64,000 nucleotides of DNA from Hyphomicrobiales bacterium (GCA_900466605.1 UBMU01000009.1:1-64000), one strand, 5' to 3'. Counted from the stretch's first letter, positions 17,593 through 26,384 are shown. Made by a program: numbers and translations. The notes: generated by a model not told the origin, from the sequence alone.

Positions 17593-19290
17593 TTACGCGC
17601 TTTCGCGGAAATCGTCGTCGCCGGCATCTGGGCCGCCCATCGACATATCCAGCGCGAAGCCCTTGGCGCGTGCCTGCTGGGCCGAGACCGACCGGGCGTG
17701 CGCGTTGTTGTTGCTGACAACAGCGGGCTTGGCATTCCGAGCGGTAGGCTTTGCCGCGATCTTCGTCCCAGCCTTTCTGATGCCTGCCTTGGTTCCCGCG
17801 GTATCGACCTTGAAGAAAGCAATAGAGGCCTGCAGTTCTTCAGCCTGTGCGGCGAGTTCTTCCGAGGTTGCCGACATTTCTTCCGATGCACCGGCGTTCT
17901 GCTGGGTCACCTTATCGAGCTGCTGGATCGCTTCGTTGATCTGTGAGGCACCTATATCCTGCTCGCGGCAGGCGGCGCTGATTTCGGAGACCAGTTCGGC
18001 GGTCTTGCGGATATCGGGCACCAGACGGCCAAGCATGTCGCCAGCATTGCTTGCGGCCTTCACCGTGTCGCTCGACATCGCGCTGATTTCGGCCGCTGCC
18101 GACTGGCTGCGTTCTGCAAGCTTGCGGACCTCAGAGGCAACGACCGCAAAGCCCTTGCCATGCTCGCCAGCGCGTGCCGCTTCGACCGCCGCGTTCAGAG
18201 CGAGGAGGTCGGTCTGGCGGGCGATTTCCTGAACGATACCAATCTTCTCGGCAATCGTGCGCATCGCATCGACGGCGCGAGTGACGGCAGCGCCGCTTTC
18301 TTCCGCATCCTTGGCGGACTGGCGGGCGATCTTCTCGGTCTGTGCCGCGTTGTCAGCGTTCTGCTTGATGTTGGACGCCATCTCTTCCATCGCCGCTGAT
18401 GCCTCCTCTGCGGACGCTGCCTGCTCGGTCGCACCTTGGGAGACCTGCTCGGAGCTGGCCGAGAGTTCCTGGCTGCCGGCCGAGACGTTTTCGGACGCCG
18501 AAAGCGCATCGGCAACGACGCCGCGCAGACGCTCGATCATCAGGTTGACGTTACCGAGCAGTTCGCCGATTTCATCACGATTGGTAATTTCAACCGTCTT
18601 GGTCAGGTCGCCTTCTGCGACTTCGCGAACGACGCCGTTGGCGCGACGAAGTCCCTTGGAGATCGTGGTGGCGATCCAGAAGGCGGTCACGGCAGCTATA
18701 AGCGTCGCAATCACGGCGGCGATCGTCAGCGTCAGGCGCGTCGAAGCATATTGTTGGTCGGCGCTATCGTCCGCCGCCTTCATCTTGACCTTCTCGCCAG
18801 CAAGCATCTGCTCGAGTTCGCCATCGAGCTGATGCGCAAATTGACGGGCATCGCCGACAGAGACCGCCGTTGCGCCATCGTGGTCACCGGCCTGCAAACG
18901 CTGCCTGATCTGGTCGTCGGCGCCGATGAACTTCTTGAACGTAGCTTCGATCTCGACCCAGCGGGCGCGATCTTCGGCCTCTGCGCGCGCAATGATCGAC
19001 GTCAATGCTGTTGCCAATTCGCCGCGTGCAACGTCGCCGTTTTCGAGAGCACTTTTCGTTTCTTTTTCATCTCTGGCGGCGACCAGGTTTTTCTGCTGGC
19101 GAACGATTTCCAGCTCGGCAATGTTTATCGCTTGCGTGAGCTCCAGGCGCTCCACCGGCCCTTCAAGCAACGCACCGAGTGTGTCGTTGATCTTGCCAAG
19201 GCTCAGGATTCCGTAGGCGGCCGTGCCAACAAGCATGAGTATTATGAAAGTGAAGGCTGTCACCAGCTTCGTCTTGATCGTCAATCGCAT
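17593..19290 (-). CDS. Methyl-accepting chemotaxis protein (MCP 2)
   Basis: 565 residues. TM1 is at about 9-30 ([20 protein letters not shown]). A helical-bundle periplasmic sensor resembling four-helix-bundle receptors follows (about 32-185), then TM2 ([20 protein letters not shown]), one HAMP domain with [13 protein letters not shown], and the same signalling domain as MCP 1. The ATG at 19290 follows AAGGGG. It lies between cheW (28 bases upstream) and MCP 1 (186 bases downstream). Having one HAMP rather than two is the main structural difference from MCP 1 besides the sensor. Confidence 0.94.
   Translation of the reverse strand: MRLTIKTKLVTAFTFIILMLVGTAAYGILSLGKINDTLGALLEGPVERLELTQAINIAELEIVRQQKNLVAARDEKETKSALENGDVARGELATALTSIIARAEAEDRARWVEIEATFKKFIGADDQIRQRLQAGDHDGATAVSVGDARQFAHQLDGELEQMLAGEKVKMKAADDSADQQYASTRLTLTIAAVIATLIAAVTAFWIATTISKGLRRANGVVREVAEGDLTKTVEITNRDEIGELLGNVNLMIERLRGVVADALSASENVSAGSQELSASSEQVSQGATEQAASAEEASAAMEEMASNIKQNADNAAQTEKIARQSAKDAEESGAAVTRAVDAMRTIAEKIGIVQEIARQTDLLALNAAVEAARAGEHGKGFAVVASEVRKLAERSQSAAAEISAMSSDTVKAASNAGDMLGRLVPDIRKTAELVSEISAACREQDIGASQINEAIQQLDKVTQQNAGASEEMSATSEELAAQAEELQASIAFFKVDTAGTKAGIRKAGTKIAAKPTARNAKPAVVSNNNAHARSVSAQQARAKGFALDMSMGGPDAGDDDFRESA
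17847..18502. repeat. Direct repeat copy B: receptor signalling domain
   Basis: Second copy of the block at 15846-16501, inside MCP 2. Most differences are third-codon changes, with a few residue changes such as [13 protein letters not shown] against [13 protein letters not shown]. Confidence 0.85.
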
Positions 19291-19318
19291 CTTAAAAACC
19301 CCTTAGATGACAATATGC

Positions 19319-19822
19319 CTAGTTGGCCGCTCCTGATGTGTCGTGCCGTGATGAAAAGATTGCCTGCAGGTTCGGGAGGATGATGAACTCGCCTCCCCGC
19401 TTGACTAGGCAGTTAATGTAGTCCGCGCGCCATCGCATACCGACACTCGGCGGCGCTTCGCTGGCAGCCTTGGCCAGCGTCGTCACTTCGTTGACCTTAT
19501 CGGTGCGAAGCCCGACAAGCGTCGCCTCGCCACCGAGATCGACCTCGATCACGATGATACGGCTATCGATGGTGGCTTCCGTCCCCTCCATGCCGAAGGC
19601 AAGACGGAGATCGGCAAGCGGAATGACCTTGCCCCGAAAATTGATGACGCCGGCCACGAAAGGCTGCGCGCCCGGCACCGCCGTCTCCGGCAGCAGGTCC
19701 AGGATTTCCTGGACGATGACAGCCTCGAGCGCGAACGTCTCACCGTTCATATCGAAGGTCAGAACCTCGACTTCGTCGGCGTAATTCCAATGATGATCGA
19801 TCTTTTCTGCTACCGCGCTCAT
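19319..19822 (-). CDS. cheW: Chemotaxis scaffold protein CheW
   Basis: 167 residues, one CheW domain: VEVLTFDMNGETFALEAVIV, QEILDLLPETAVPGAQPFV, GVINFRGKVIPLADLRLAFG and the C-terminal VGMRWRADYINCLVKRGGEF. The ATG at 19822 overlaps the cheA stop by four bases (ATGA), so cheA and this gene are coupled. It should bridge CheA to the receptors encoded immediately downstream. Confidence 0.95.
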   Translation of the reverse strand: MSAVAEKIDHHWNYADEVEVLTFDMNGETFALEAVIVQEILDLLPETAVPGAQPFVAGVINFRGKVIPLADLRLAFGMEGTEATIDSRIIVIEVDLGGEATLVGLRTDKVNEVTTLAKAASEAPPSVGMRWRADYINCLVKRGGEFIILPNLQAIFSSRHDTSGAAN

Positions 19823-21870
19823 CCTGCCACCCGCATCTGCGCCTCCTGTTGCTGACCGGCGGCCACGAGGTGGCCGACGTCGAGAATAAGCGCGACGCTG
19901 CCGTCGCCGAGAATGGTGGCACCCGAGAAGGTCGCCACGTCGTTATGCAGCTTCGACATCGACTTGATCACCGTCTGGTGGTCACCGATGATCTGGTCGA
20001 CGACCAGGCCGACACGTTCCGTGCCGGTCGAGATGACAACAACTTTCTGATGCACGTCAGGCTTCGTTCCGGTACGGAAGAGATCGCGAAGCCGCAGGAA
20101 TGGCACGAGGCTGTCACGCAGCGAAATGAAGCTGCGACCACGTGAACGCAGATCCTCTTCCAGCGAAAGCTCAAGGCATTCCTCGACCGCTGAAAGCGGT
20201 ATGACGTAGCGGCCGGACCCGACACGCACGAGCAGCCCGTCGATGATGGCGAGCGTCAGCGGAATGCGAAGCGAAACCTCCGATCCCTGCCCCGGTACGC
20301 TTTCGATATCGATCGCGCCGCGAAGCGCCTCGACCGTCTTTTTCACCACATCCATACCGACACCGCGGCCGGAAAGATTGGTGATCTGCGCGGCGGTAGA
20401 AAAGCCGGGCGCGAAGATCAGCTGCAGCAGTTCGGAGTCTGAAAGCGGCTGGCCGGGCGCGATCAGGCCGGACGACTCCGCCTTGGCGCGCACCCGCTCG
20501 CGATTGATGCCGCGACCATCGTCCTTGATCGAGATGATCACTTCTCCCCCGGCCTGGCGGGCCGACAGGATCACTGTACCCGCTTCGGTCTTGCCGGCGG
20601 CCAGACGCTCCTGCGGCGTTTCCAGCCCGTGATCGATGGAGTTGCGCACCAGATGCACCAGCGGATCGGCCAGACGCTCGATGACGGTCTTGTCGACTTC
20701 CGTGCTTTCGCCCTCGGTCACAAGTTCGATCACCTTTCCGGTCTCGCGGGCGAGATCGTGCACAAGGCGACGGAAGCGCGAAAACAGCGTGGCGACCGGC
20801 ACCATGCGCAGCACCATCATGGTGTCACGCAGCTCGCCGGACAGCCGCTCGATCTCTTCGGAAACGGAGCGCAGCGCAATGTCGGCGCTGGCACTGGCAA
20901 GCTGGCTCAGGCGAGATTGCGCAATGACCAACTCCCCGACGCGATCCATCAATTCATCGAGGCGCTCGGCCGGAACGCGAACGTTTTCAGCCGCCTTCGC
21001 CTGCCGGTTATCAGTGGCCGGGACGGCCGCGTCCCGCTTCGCAAGCACTGCCTCGACGGGCTTGAATTCCGGCACAACGGCGGGCGGAACTGCAACAGGC
21101 TCGATCGGCAGGACAACAGCGGGTCCGGCAGCCGGCTCGCTGACGATCGTGGCCTCGGCAGGGCGGTCGATTTCGCGAACATCAAGTTCCATATCGTCCA
21201 TCACGAAGATGAACACGTCATCGATGGCAGAACGATCCTGTTCGCTCGTCAGCACCACGTCCCATGATATATAAAGCTCCGTCGGCACCAGCTCGCTGAG
21301 CGGTGGAATGGCGGCGGTGTTTGCGTGTATCGTGCACTCGCCGAGATCGCGCAGTTCATCGAGCAGCCCGAGGGGATTGGTTCCGTTTGCCATAGCATTC
21401 GTTGGCAAGCTGAAGCGGATGCGCCAGGTGATCGCCTTCTTTGTCGCAGTGACGGGTGCAGGTGCGGGTGCAGTGGCCGGCGCACTTGCCGCGCCTTGCC
21501 CCCCAACGGCCGCCTGCAGCTGGGCAAGCAGCTTGTGCCCGGTATCGCCGTGATCGGCGTCGGGCTGGTCGACAAGCGCACGCATGTGATCCTGTGCAGC
21601 GAGAACCGCCGCAACCAGCTCGCTCGTTGCCGGGACTTCACCCTTTCGGACCCGGTCGAAGGCCGTCTCGCAATGATGGGTAAAGGCAGCCAGCGCATCG
21701 AAGCCGAACATCGAGCCTGAACCCTTGAGGGTATGCAGGCCGCGGAAGACCGCGTCCACCAGATCCCGGTCGTCGAGCTGATGCGTCAGATCAAGAAGAC
21801 CGGCCTCGATCGTCTCGAGGCATTCGGCTGCCTCCATCCGGAAGACCGCGACTGGGTCGAGCGTACTCAT
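19819..21870 (-). CDS. cheA: Chemotaxis histidine kinase CheA
   Basis: 683 residues. The P1/HPt domain has the phospho-histidine H46 in GLHTLKGSGSMFGFDAL. A Pro/Ala-rich linker at about 130-150 is followed by a P2-like response-regulator-binding region (WRIRFSLPTNAMANGTNPL). Next come a dimerisation domain with VPAERLDELMDRVGELVIAQ, an ATPase domain (N box LVRNSIDHGLE, G box SIKDDGRGINRERV, then SGRGVGMDVV) and a C-terminal CheW-like domain. The ATG at 21870 overlaps the cheY stop (ATGA). It phosphorylates CheY and CheB. All catalytic motifs are intact. Confidence 0.96.
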   Translation of the reverse strand: MSTLDPVAVFRMEAAECLETIEAGLLDLTHQLDDRDLVDAVFRGLHTLKGSGSMFGFDALAAFTHHCETAFDRVRKGEVPATSELVAAVLAAQDHMRALVDQPDADHGDTGHKLLAQLQAAVGGQGAASAPATAPAPAPVTATKKAITWRIRFSLPTNAMANGTNPLGLLDELRDLGECTIHANTAAIPPLSELVPTELYISWDVVLTSEQDRSAIDDVFIFVMDDMELDVREIDRPAEATIVSEPAAGPAVVLPIEPVAVPPAVVPEFKPVEAVLAKRDAAVPATDNRQAKAAENVRVPAERLDELMDRVGELVIAQSRLSQLASASADIALRSVSEEIERLSGELRDTMMVLRMVPVATLFSRFRRLVHDLARETGKVIELVTEGESTEVDKTVIERLADPLVHLVRNSIDHGLETPQERLAAGKTEAGTVILSARQAGGEVIISIKDDGRGINRERVRAKAESSGLIAPGQPLSDSELLQLIFAPGFSTAAQITNLSGRGVGMDVVKKTVEALRGAIDIESVPGQGSEVSLRIPLTLAIIDGLLVRVGSGRYVIPLSAVEECLELSLEEDLRSRGRSFISLRDSLVPFLRLRDLFRTGTKPDVHQKVVVISTGTERVGLVVDQIIGDHQTVIKSMSKLHNDVATFSGATILGDGSVALILDVGHLVAAGQQQEAQMRVAG

Positions 21871-22235
21871 TTGCCGAGCACCTTTCTGATGATCTTCACG
21901 AGGTTTTCGGGGTCGAAGGGCTTGGTCAGCCAACCGGTGGCGCCGGCCGCTTTGGCGCGAGCCTTCAGATCAGCATCGGACTCCGTCGTGAGGAAGATGA
22001 TTGGCACACCCGTATGGGTCGGAAGCTTGCGAAGCTCCTCGATCATCGTCAGTCCGTCCATGACGGGCATGTTCAGGTCGGTGACGATCAAGTCGAAATG
22101 CGCTGACTTGGCGGTCGCCAGCCCCTCGGCGCCGTTGACCGCTTCTGTAACAGTGTACCCGGCGTTGGTCAGCGTAACCTTCGTGGTCAGGCGGATGCTT
22201 GCGGAGTCATCGACGGTCAGAATGTTTGCGCTCAT
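21867..22235 (-). CDS. cheY: Chemotaxis response regulator CheY
   Basis: 122 residues, a single receiver domain. The acidic pair is VDDS at 8-11, the phosphoacceptor D53 in LIVTDLNMPVMDG, the conserved Thr in IIFLTTES and the conserved Lys in GWLTKPFDPENLV. There is no output domain. It overlaps cheA downstream and the STAS gene upstream by four bases each, a tightly coupled unit. With no flagellar genes in the window, its target could be the flagellar motor encoded elsewhere or a different output. Confidence 0.95.
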   Translation of the reverse strand: MSANILTVDDSASIRLTTKVTLTNAGYTVTEAVNGAEGLATAKSAHFDLIVTDLNMPVMDGLTMIEELRKLPTHTGVPIIFLTTESDADLKARAKAAGATGWLTKPFDPENLVKIIRKVLGK

Positions 22236-22561
22236 GGCGTCACCTCTTTATTCAACCAGAATTTAGCGTCGTCAGGGTTGAAAGCGTCGAGGAACCCCGC
22301 CCGCTCAAGCACCTTCAGAACGTGCCCCTTGGCGGGCGAGGAAAGCGTGATTGACTTGCTCTGCGCCTTTGCCTGGCGCCGGGCGGATTCGATGAGCTGA
22401 ATGAAACTCAGATCCGCTTCCGCATATTCGGGAATATCAATGACGATTGGATCGTTACTACCAATTGCAGCAGTAATTTTAGAATGAAGGTCAGATATAT
22501 TCCTAATAATCAAAGAATCAGGAAGGGATACTGGCCCGTTATATTGGCCATGCGTACTCAA
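22232..22561 (-). CDS. STAS-domain protein at the head of the chemotaxis operon
   Basis: 109 residues from the TTG at 22561, which has GGAGG five bases upstream. The ATG at 22612 is in frame but has no ribosome binding site. The sequence DPIVIDIPEYAEADLSFIQL followed by ESARRQAKAQSKSITL matches a STAS/anti-sigma-antagonist fold, with D-S-F in the usual phospho-acceptor loop. Small STAS-like proteins at the head of rhizobial che operons are known; in Sinorhizobium a small protein of similar position (CheS) binds CheA and speeds CheY1 dephosphorylation. That role here is an inference. Its stop overlaps the cheY start. Confidence 0.8.
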   Translation of the reverse strand: MSTHGQYNGPVSLPDSLIIRNISDLHSKITAAIGSNDPIVIDIPEYAEADLSFIQLIESARRQAKAQSKSITLSSPAKGHVLKVLERAGFLDAFNPDDAKFWLNKEVTP

Positions 22562-22621
22562 CTCGGCCTCCGGGGATGGAGAAATACTTCTAGACCCCAA
22601 GAGGACTCTCATGACAGGCTT

Positions 22622-22634
22622 AACAGGGGGTAAA
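22622..22634. promoter_or_regulatory. 13-bp element, minus-strand copy
   Basis: AACAGGGGGTAAA is the exact complement of TTTACCCCCTGTT at 22831-22843. Read along each transcript, the same motif therefore stands upstream of both divergent genes, the che operon and the soluble MCP-like gene. A looser copy is at 22791-22808. Confidence 0.6.
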
Positions 22635-22790
22635 GTTTGACCGCCGGGACATGCAATTACGGCGTGTCCGGACTCCCTGAAATATTACCTGGGATATCTT
22701 ATAATGAGGGTTACTCACGTCGCATAACTGACTGTTTTACATATTAAATTCAAGATTCACGGGGATCGGATCATTCGGCGGCGCCAATTT

Positions 22791-22808
22791 TTCATCCCCC
22801 GTTAAGCA
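22791..22808 (+). promoter_or_regulatory. Related C-rich element
   Basis: TTCATCCCCCGTTAAGCA resembles the minus-strand copy extended downstream (TTTACCCCCTGTTAAGCC). It lies in the same divergent promoter region, so three related elements occur within 220 bases. Confidence 0.4.
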
Positions 22809-22830
22809 CAACATTGACGAGTCTCTGGCG

Positions 22831-22843
22831 TTTACCCCCTGTT
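22831..22843 (+). promoter_or_regulatory. 13-bp element, plus-strand copy
   Basis: TTTACCCCCTGTT, 59 bases before the GTG start of the soluble MCP-like gene and perfectly inverted relative to 22622-22634. The rest of the 22562-22902 intergenic region is AT-rich at its centre (22690-22755) and shows no open frame with coding character. Confidence 0.6.
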
Positions 22844-22902
22844 TGCGTCCGACCCCTAAAGATGGAGTCAAATTTGCCAGTGTTTCAAGTAAAGGAAATA
22901 AT

Positions 22903-24636
22903 GTGACGAACGGGGCGGCATCGGCACTTCAGACATATCAGGCTTCGGCATCCGGCATCAGCGAAACGCTCGAAGCGGCTCGAAGCCAGGTCGAGGAACG
23001 CTTTCTCGAAGGCGGCACGGTGCTGCTTTCGGTGATGGATGTTCTCAACCGCTTGTTGAGTTCACTTGACAATGTCACCAAGGTTCTGGACGCCGGCGAG
23101 TCGAGCGATACCGGTGCGGACCTTCGCTTGACGGTCAAAAGCCTGATCGATCTGCCGATTTCAGAAAAGGCGCGCCAGGATGCACTCTCCTCGCTTGCCG
23201 ATACCGGCAATTCGTTGCGCAAACACGTCGCCGACATGCAGGAGACGATGCGCTATCTGCGTACCTTTGCGGTGACCGCCAAGATTACCGGCGCCGCTCT
23301 TCCCGAATTCGCCGGCTTCGCACAGGAAATCCTCGAGCGCATTTACTCCGGAACGGTTGAGGTCAACGGTTTTGCCTCCCACCTCGATAGCCTCGAGAAG
23401 GAAGTCAAAGTCGCGCTAAGCTTTGGCGCGGCGACCGCCCATAGCTATTCCGAAACAGTGCCCGACGTTGCCGGGGCATTGCAGGACGACGCCCGGAAAA
23501 TTGCAGAGCACCGAAAGAACCTTGCCGCTATCGCCCGGGATGTCTCGGCAATCGCACGTGGCATCCAGAGCAAAGTGGCCTCAACGCTGTCTGCCCTACA
23601 AGTCGGAGACATTACCCGCCAACGCATCGAGCATGTCCAGAGCACGTTTTCGCTGCTCGACGAGTTTCTCGGTGGCGAAGACGGACGCAAGCTCGATGCG
23701 GATGCACGCCGGCGTCTGGAGAATGTCATCCATCATCTGACAGCCGCGCAGATGAACGACATGTGCAAGGATTTCCATCGGGACTCGCAAAGTGTCGTAA
23801 AAACGATCGCAAGCTTTGGTCAGGATACACAGGAAATCCTGCGCCTGCGCGATCAGATGAGCGGCAGCGGCCAGGGAAATTTCATGCGTACACTGGAGTC
23901 GAGCGTTTCCGCGGCGCATGAGATCGTCAAGCAGGTGGACGAAGCGACTAAGCAGGCCGATCAGATAAGCCAATCGACACTCGGGACCGCTGCCAAACTC
24001 CTAGAGTCCATTGGCAATATCCGTGTCGTCAAGAGCGACATTCACTACATGGCACTGAATACTAACCTGCGCTGCAGCCGTTTGGGCGAAGAAGGAAAAT
24101 CAATCAACGTTGTCACCGCGGAACTGCGCATTTTTGCCGCCAAACTCGACGAATCCGCTGATGCGATCGTCAACGGCCTACCGACACTGGAAACGGCTGC
24201 CGGCCGGATTGCGCCAGCCAGCGCGGACGCGACCGGCGGTCTCGGCGAGAGCCTGACGTCCGCCGTCGGCAACATCCGTGCCGCCGCCAACACCATGGAA
24301 GAGGAGCTCAAGGTACTCTCCGAGCATGGTCGAGAAGTGGCGAGCAAGATCAGCCTGTTGATCGGCAAGCTGGATTTCCAGCGCGATCTAGGGGAAGTGC
24401 TGGCCCGCTGCGCCGACCTTCTGGAAAATGTGGCCGGCGCTGAAATCGCCGACATTTCGGACATTGCCGACGCCGTCGCACCGCTCGATCGAAGGATTTT
24501 CAAGCTCTACACGATGGTGCAGGAGCGCAATGTCCACCGCGACATCATTCCCGCCATGGAAGAAGGCGCCGTAGCTGTCGCCAAGGCCGATAAGGTCGAG
24601 GACGACGAAGACCTCTTCGCCGACGCGCTCTTCTAG
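22903..24636 (+). CDS. Soluble, receptor-like chemotaxis protein with diverged signalling tip
   Basis: 577 residues, almost entirely helical, with no transmembrane segment or sensor domain. Around residues 375-425 it has MALNTNLRCSRLGEEGKSIN followed by VVTAELRIFAAKL. This aligns by eye with the receptor tip [20 protein letters not shown] plus [13 protein letters not shown] but changes several residues of the CheA/CheW contact. The acidic tail is DDEDLFADALF. The GTG at 22903 has AAGGAAA upstream; the longer TTG frame has none. It is divergent from the che operon and shares a mirrored 13-bp element with it, so it probably belongs to the same system. Its exact role is unknown. Confidence 0.8.
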   Translation: MTNGAASALQTYQASASGISETLEAARSQVEERFLEGGTVLLSVMDVLNRLLSSLDNVTKVLDAGESSDTGADLRLTVKSLIDLPISEKARQDALSSLADTGNSLRKHVADMQETMRYLRTFAVTAKITGAALPEFAGFAQEILERIYSGTVEVNGFASHLDSLEKEVKVALSFGAATAHSYSETVPDVAGALQDDARKIAEHRKNLAAIARDVSAIARGIQSKVASTLSALQVGDITRQRIEHVQSTFSLLDEFLGGEDGRKLDADARRRLENVIHHLTAAQMNDMCKDFHRDSQSVVKTIASFGQDTQEILRLRDQMSGSGQGNFMRTLESSVSAAHEIVKQVDEATKQADQISQSTLGTAAKLLESIGNIRVVKSDIHYMALNTNLRCSRLGEEGKSINVVTAELRIFAAKLDESADAIVNGLPTLETAAGRIAPASADATGGLGESLTSAVGNIRAAANTMEEELKVLSEHGREVASKISLLIGKLDFQRDLGEVLARCADLLENVAGAEIADISDIADAVAPLDRRIFKLYTMVQERNVHRDIIPAMEEGAVAVAKADKVEDDEDLFADALF

Positions 24637-24637
24637 T

Positions 24638-25720
24638 TCACTGGATCCGGCGGAACTTGTTGGCGGCATCGATGGCCGCCTTCTGCTGGTCTTCCTCGAT
24701 GCCGAGATAGAAGTCTTCGAGCGCCGGATCAGGCAGACCGGCCCGACGCGACAGCACATACCATTTTGCGGCCTCGACAGGATCCGGCTTGGTTCCAAGC
24801 GCGTTGATGTAGAGGTGCGCCAGTTTGTTCTGGGCAACCACGTTGCCGCGATTGGCGGCAAGCCGCAACCACTGGAAACCCTTGACGAAATCGCGGGGCC
24901 CATTCTGCCCGTTGACCAACCAGATACCAAGATCGACCTGAGCTGTGTCGTAGCCAGCATGCGCAGCGCGTGCCATCCATTCGCGCGCCAGCTGCTTCTT
25001 TTCCTCCGGCAGATCAGACAGCGAGGAATAAATCTCCGCCACTGCATACTGCGCGTCGGCGATACCCTGTTCGGCAGCCTTCTCGTAATAAGGCAAGGCG
25101 AGCTTCAGTCCCTTCTCACCCGGATTGTCCGCTGTCAGGATCTGGCCCCAATTGAACTGTGCCGAGGCATTTCCGGCATCAGCCGCCTTGTGCATGTACT
25201 CGTCGGCCTTCGCCTTGTCGCGCTTGACGAAACGGCCCTCGATCAGCATCAGCGAGTATTTGAACATCGCCGCTGCATCGCCGCCTTCCGCGCCCTTGCT
25301 GTACCAGAAGGCCGCATTTTTCATGTCACGCTTGACGCCTAGCCCGTCCGCCAGTAGTTCGCCCATAAGCGTCTGCGCGGCCGGATCCCCGAGCTGAGCA
25401 CGGGGCAGAGCCCTTTCCATCGCAGTCAGGTAGTAGCCGCGCTGATAGGCGCCGTATGCGTCGTCAACCGGCCCCTTGTAGTCCTTTTCCGGCGGCAGAT
25501 CCGGCAGCTTCGCACCCATGCGGTCAAAGACGCCGACGCCCGTCGATGGTCCGATGCGATCAGTCTGCGGCCGCCCGGTTTTCAGCGACTCGGGAGCGCC
25601 CGCGAGCGGCCGCGTCACGATATTGTCGACCGCTTGAGCCGAAACACCATGCGTCAACCCCGCCAGGATGATGGCGGCAAAGGCAGCGGAAACGCGCAAA
25701 GAGCGGGGCATGATCGGCAT
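24638..25720 (-). CDS. Periplasmic Sel1-like repeat (TPR) protein
   Basis: 360 residues. The signal peptide is MPIMPRSLRVSAAFAAIILA with a cleavage site likely near GVSA-QA (about 28). About six Sel1 repeats cover residues 95-330, with units such as AAQTLMGELLADGLGVKRD, AMFKYSLMLIEGRF and ARAAHAGYDTAQVDLGIW. Sel1 proteins are scaffolds for protein-protein contacts, often in envelope or stress pathways. An ATG at 25711 is an alternative start. Its 5' end lies 10 bases from the upstream ThiE-like gene's stop, and they are probably co-transcribed. It converges on the soluble chemotaxis gene, whose stop is one base away. Confidence 0.87.
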   Translation of the reverse strand: MPIMPRSLRVSAAFAAIILAGLTHGVSAQAVDNIVTRPLAGAPESLKTGRPQTDRIGPSTGVGVFDRMGAKLPDLPPEKDYKGPVDDAYGAYQRGYYLTAMERALPRAQLGDPAAQTLMGELLADGLGVKRDMKNAAFWYSKGAEGGDAAAMFKYSLMLIEGRFVKRDKAKADEYMHKAADAGNASAQFNWGQILTADNPGEKGLKLALPYYEKAAEQGIADAQYAVAEIYSSLSDLPEEKKQLAREWMARAAHAGYDTAQVDLGIWLVNGQNGPRDFVKGFQWLRLAANRGNVVAQNKLAHLYINALGTKPDPVEAAKWYVLSRRAGLPDPALEDFYLGIEEDQQKAAIDAANKFRRIQ

Positions 25721-25730
25721 GAGCGCGATA

Positions 25731-26384
25731 TCAACCCTCAAACCGTGGCGCTTTTTCGTCCAAAAGCGCATTGACCTCAGCGACGACGGAGGGCGCACGA
25801 TCAGCGTCGGCGAAAACAGCAAGCCGCAGCGCGACGAACTCCGCTCCGGTCTCCGCCACCGCCAGCGCGGAAGCCGGATCCGTGCCACCCATCACGATGC
25901 AGGGAATCTCGATCATGGAGGCCCACCACTCGGCGAGCGCCAGGTTCTTGGGATGTGCCTCCGGCTTGATGTCGCCTTCGAGCTTGCCGAAGAAAATATA
26001 GTCCGGTCGTTCCTCGCCGATCTCCAGCGCATGGTGCCGGTCAGCCGCATTGCCGCCGCCGACGATCAGCTTGTCGGCATATTTGTCGATGGCTTCGGAG
26101 ATTTCGCCGGCGGGACCGGTCAGGTGCAGACCATCCGCCTTGCTGCGCCCAACGACGCGGCTATCGCCTGCAAGGAGTGCGGCCGCCCCAGAGTCTTGAA
26201 TGATTGGGACCAGCTTCTCGGCGTGTTTTTGGAACTCGCCATCGTTGAGACCATATTGCGGCAGGATTACCGAGGCGACGTCACCGCCCTTCAAGGCATC
26301 GCCGACGAGCTTTGCCTTCTCATCGGCATCGGCAATATCGGGGACAATCAGAACTAAGCGGCAGCGGTTTTCCGGTTCGGTCAT
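25731..26384 (-). CDS. Thiamine phosphate synthase-like TIM-barrel protein
   Basis: 217 residues. The pattern ADGLHLTGPAGEISEAIDKY followed later by DYIFFGKLEG and IPCIVMGGTDPASA fits the ThiE/TenI fold. ThiE proper has HLGQ or HVGQ in the phosphate-binding loop and TxTK in the diphosphate loop. Here HLTGP and FGKLEG replace them, so thiamine phosphate synthase activity is doubtful. No thiamine genes or riboswitch are near. The ATG at 26384 follows GGAAAGAG. It is probably co-transcribed with the Sel1 gene, which hints at a role other than vitamin synthesis. Confidence 0.75.
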   Translation of the reverse strand: MTEPENRCRLVLIVPDIADADEKAKLVGDALKGGDVASVILPQYGLNDGEFQKHAEKLVPIIQDSGAAALLAGDSRVVGRSKADGLHLTGPAGEISEAIDKYADKLIVGGGNAADRHHALEIGEERPDYIFFGKLEGDIKPEAHPKNLALAEWWASMIEIPCIVMGGTDPASALAVAETGAEFVALRLAVFADADRAPSVVAEVNALLDEKAPRFEG

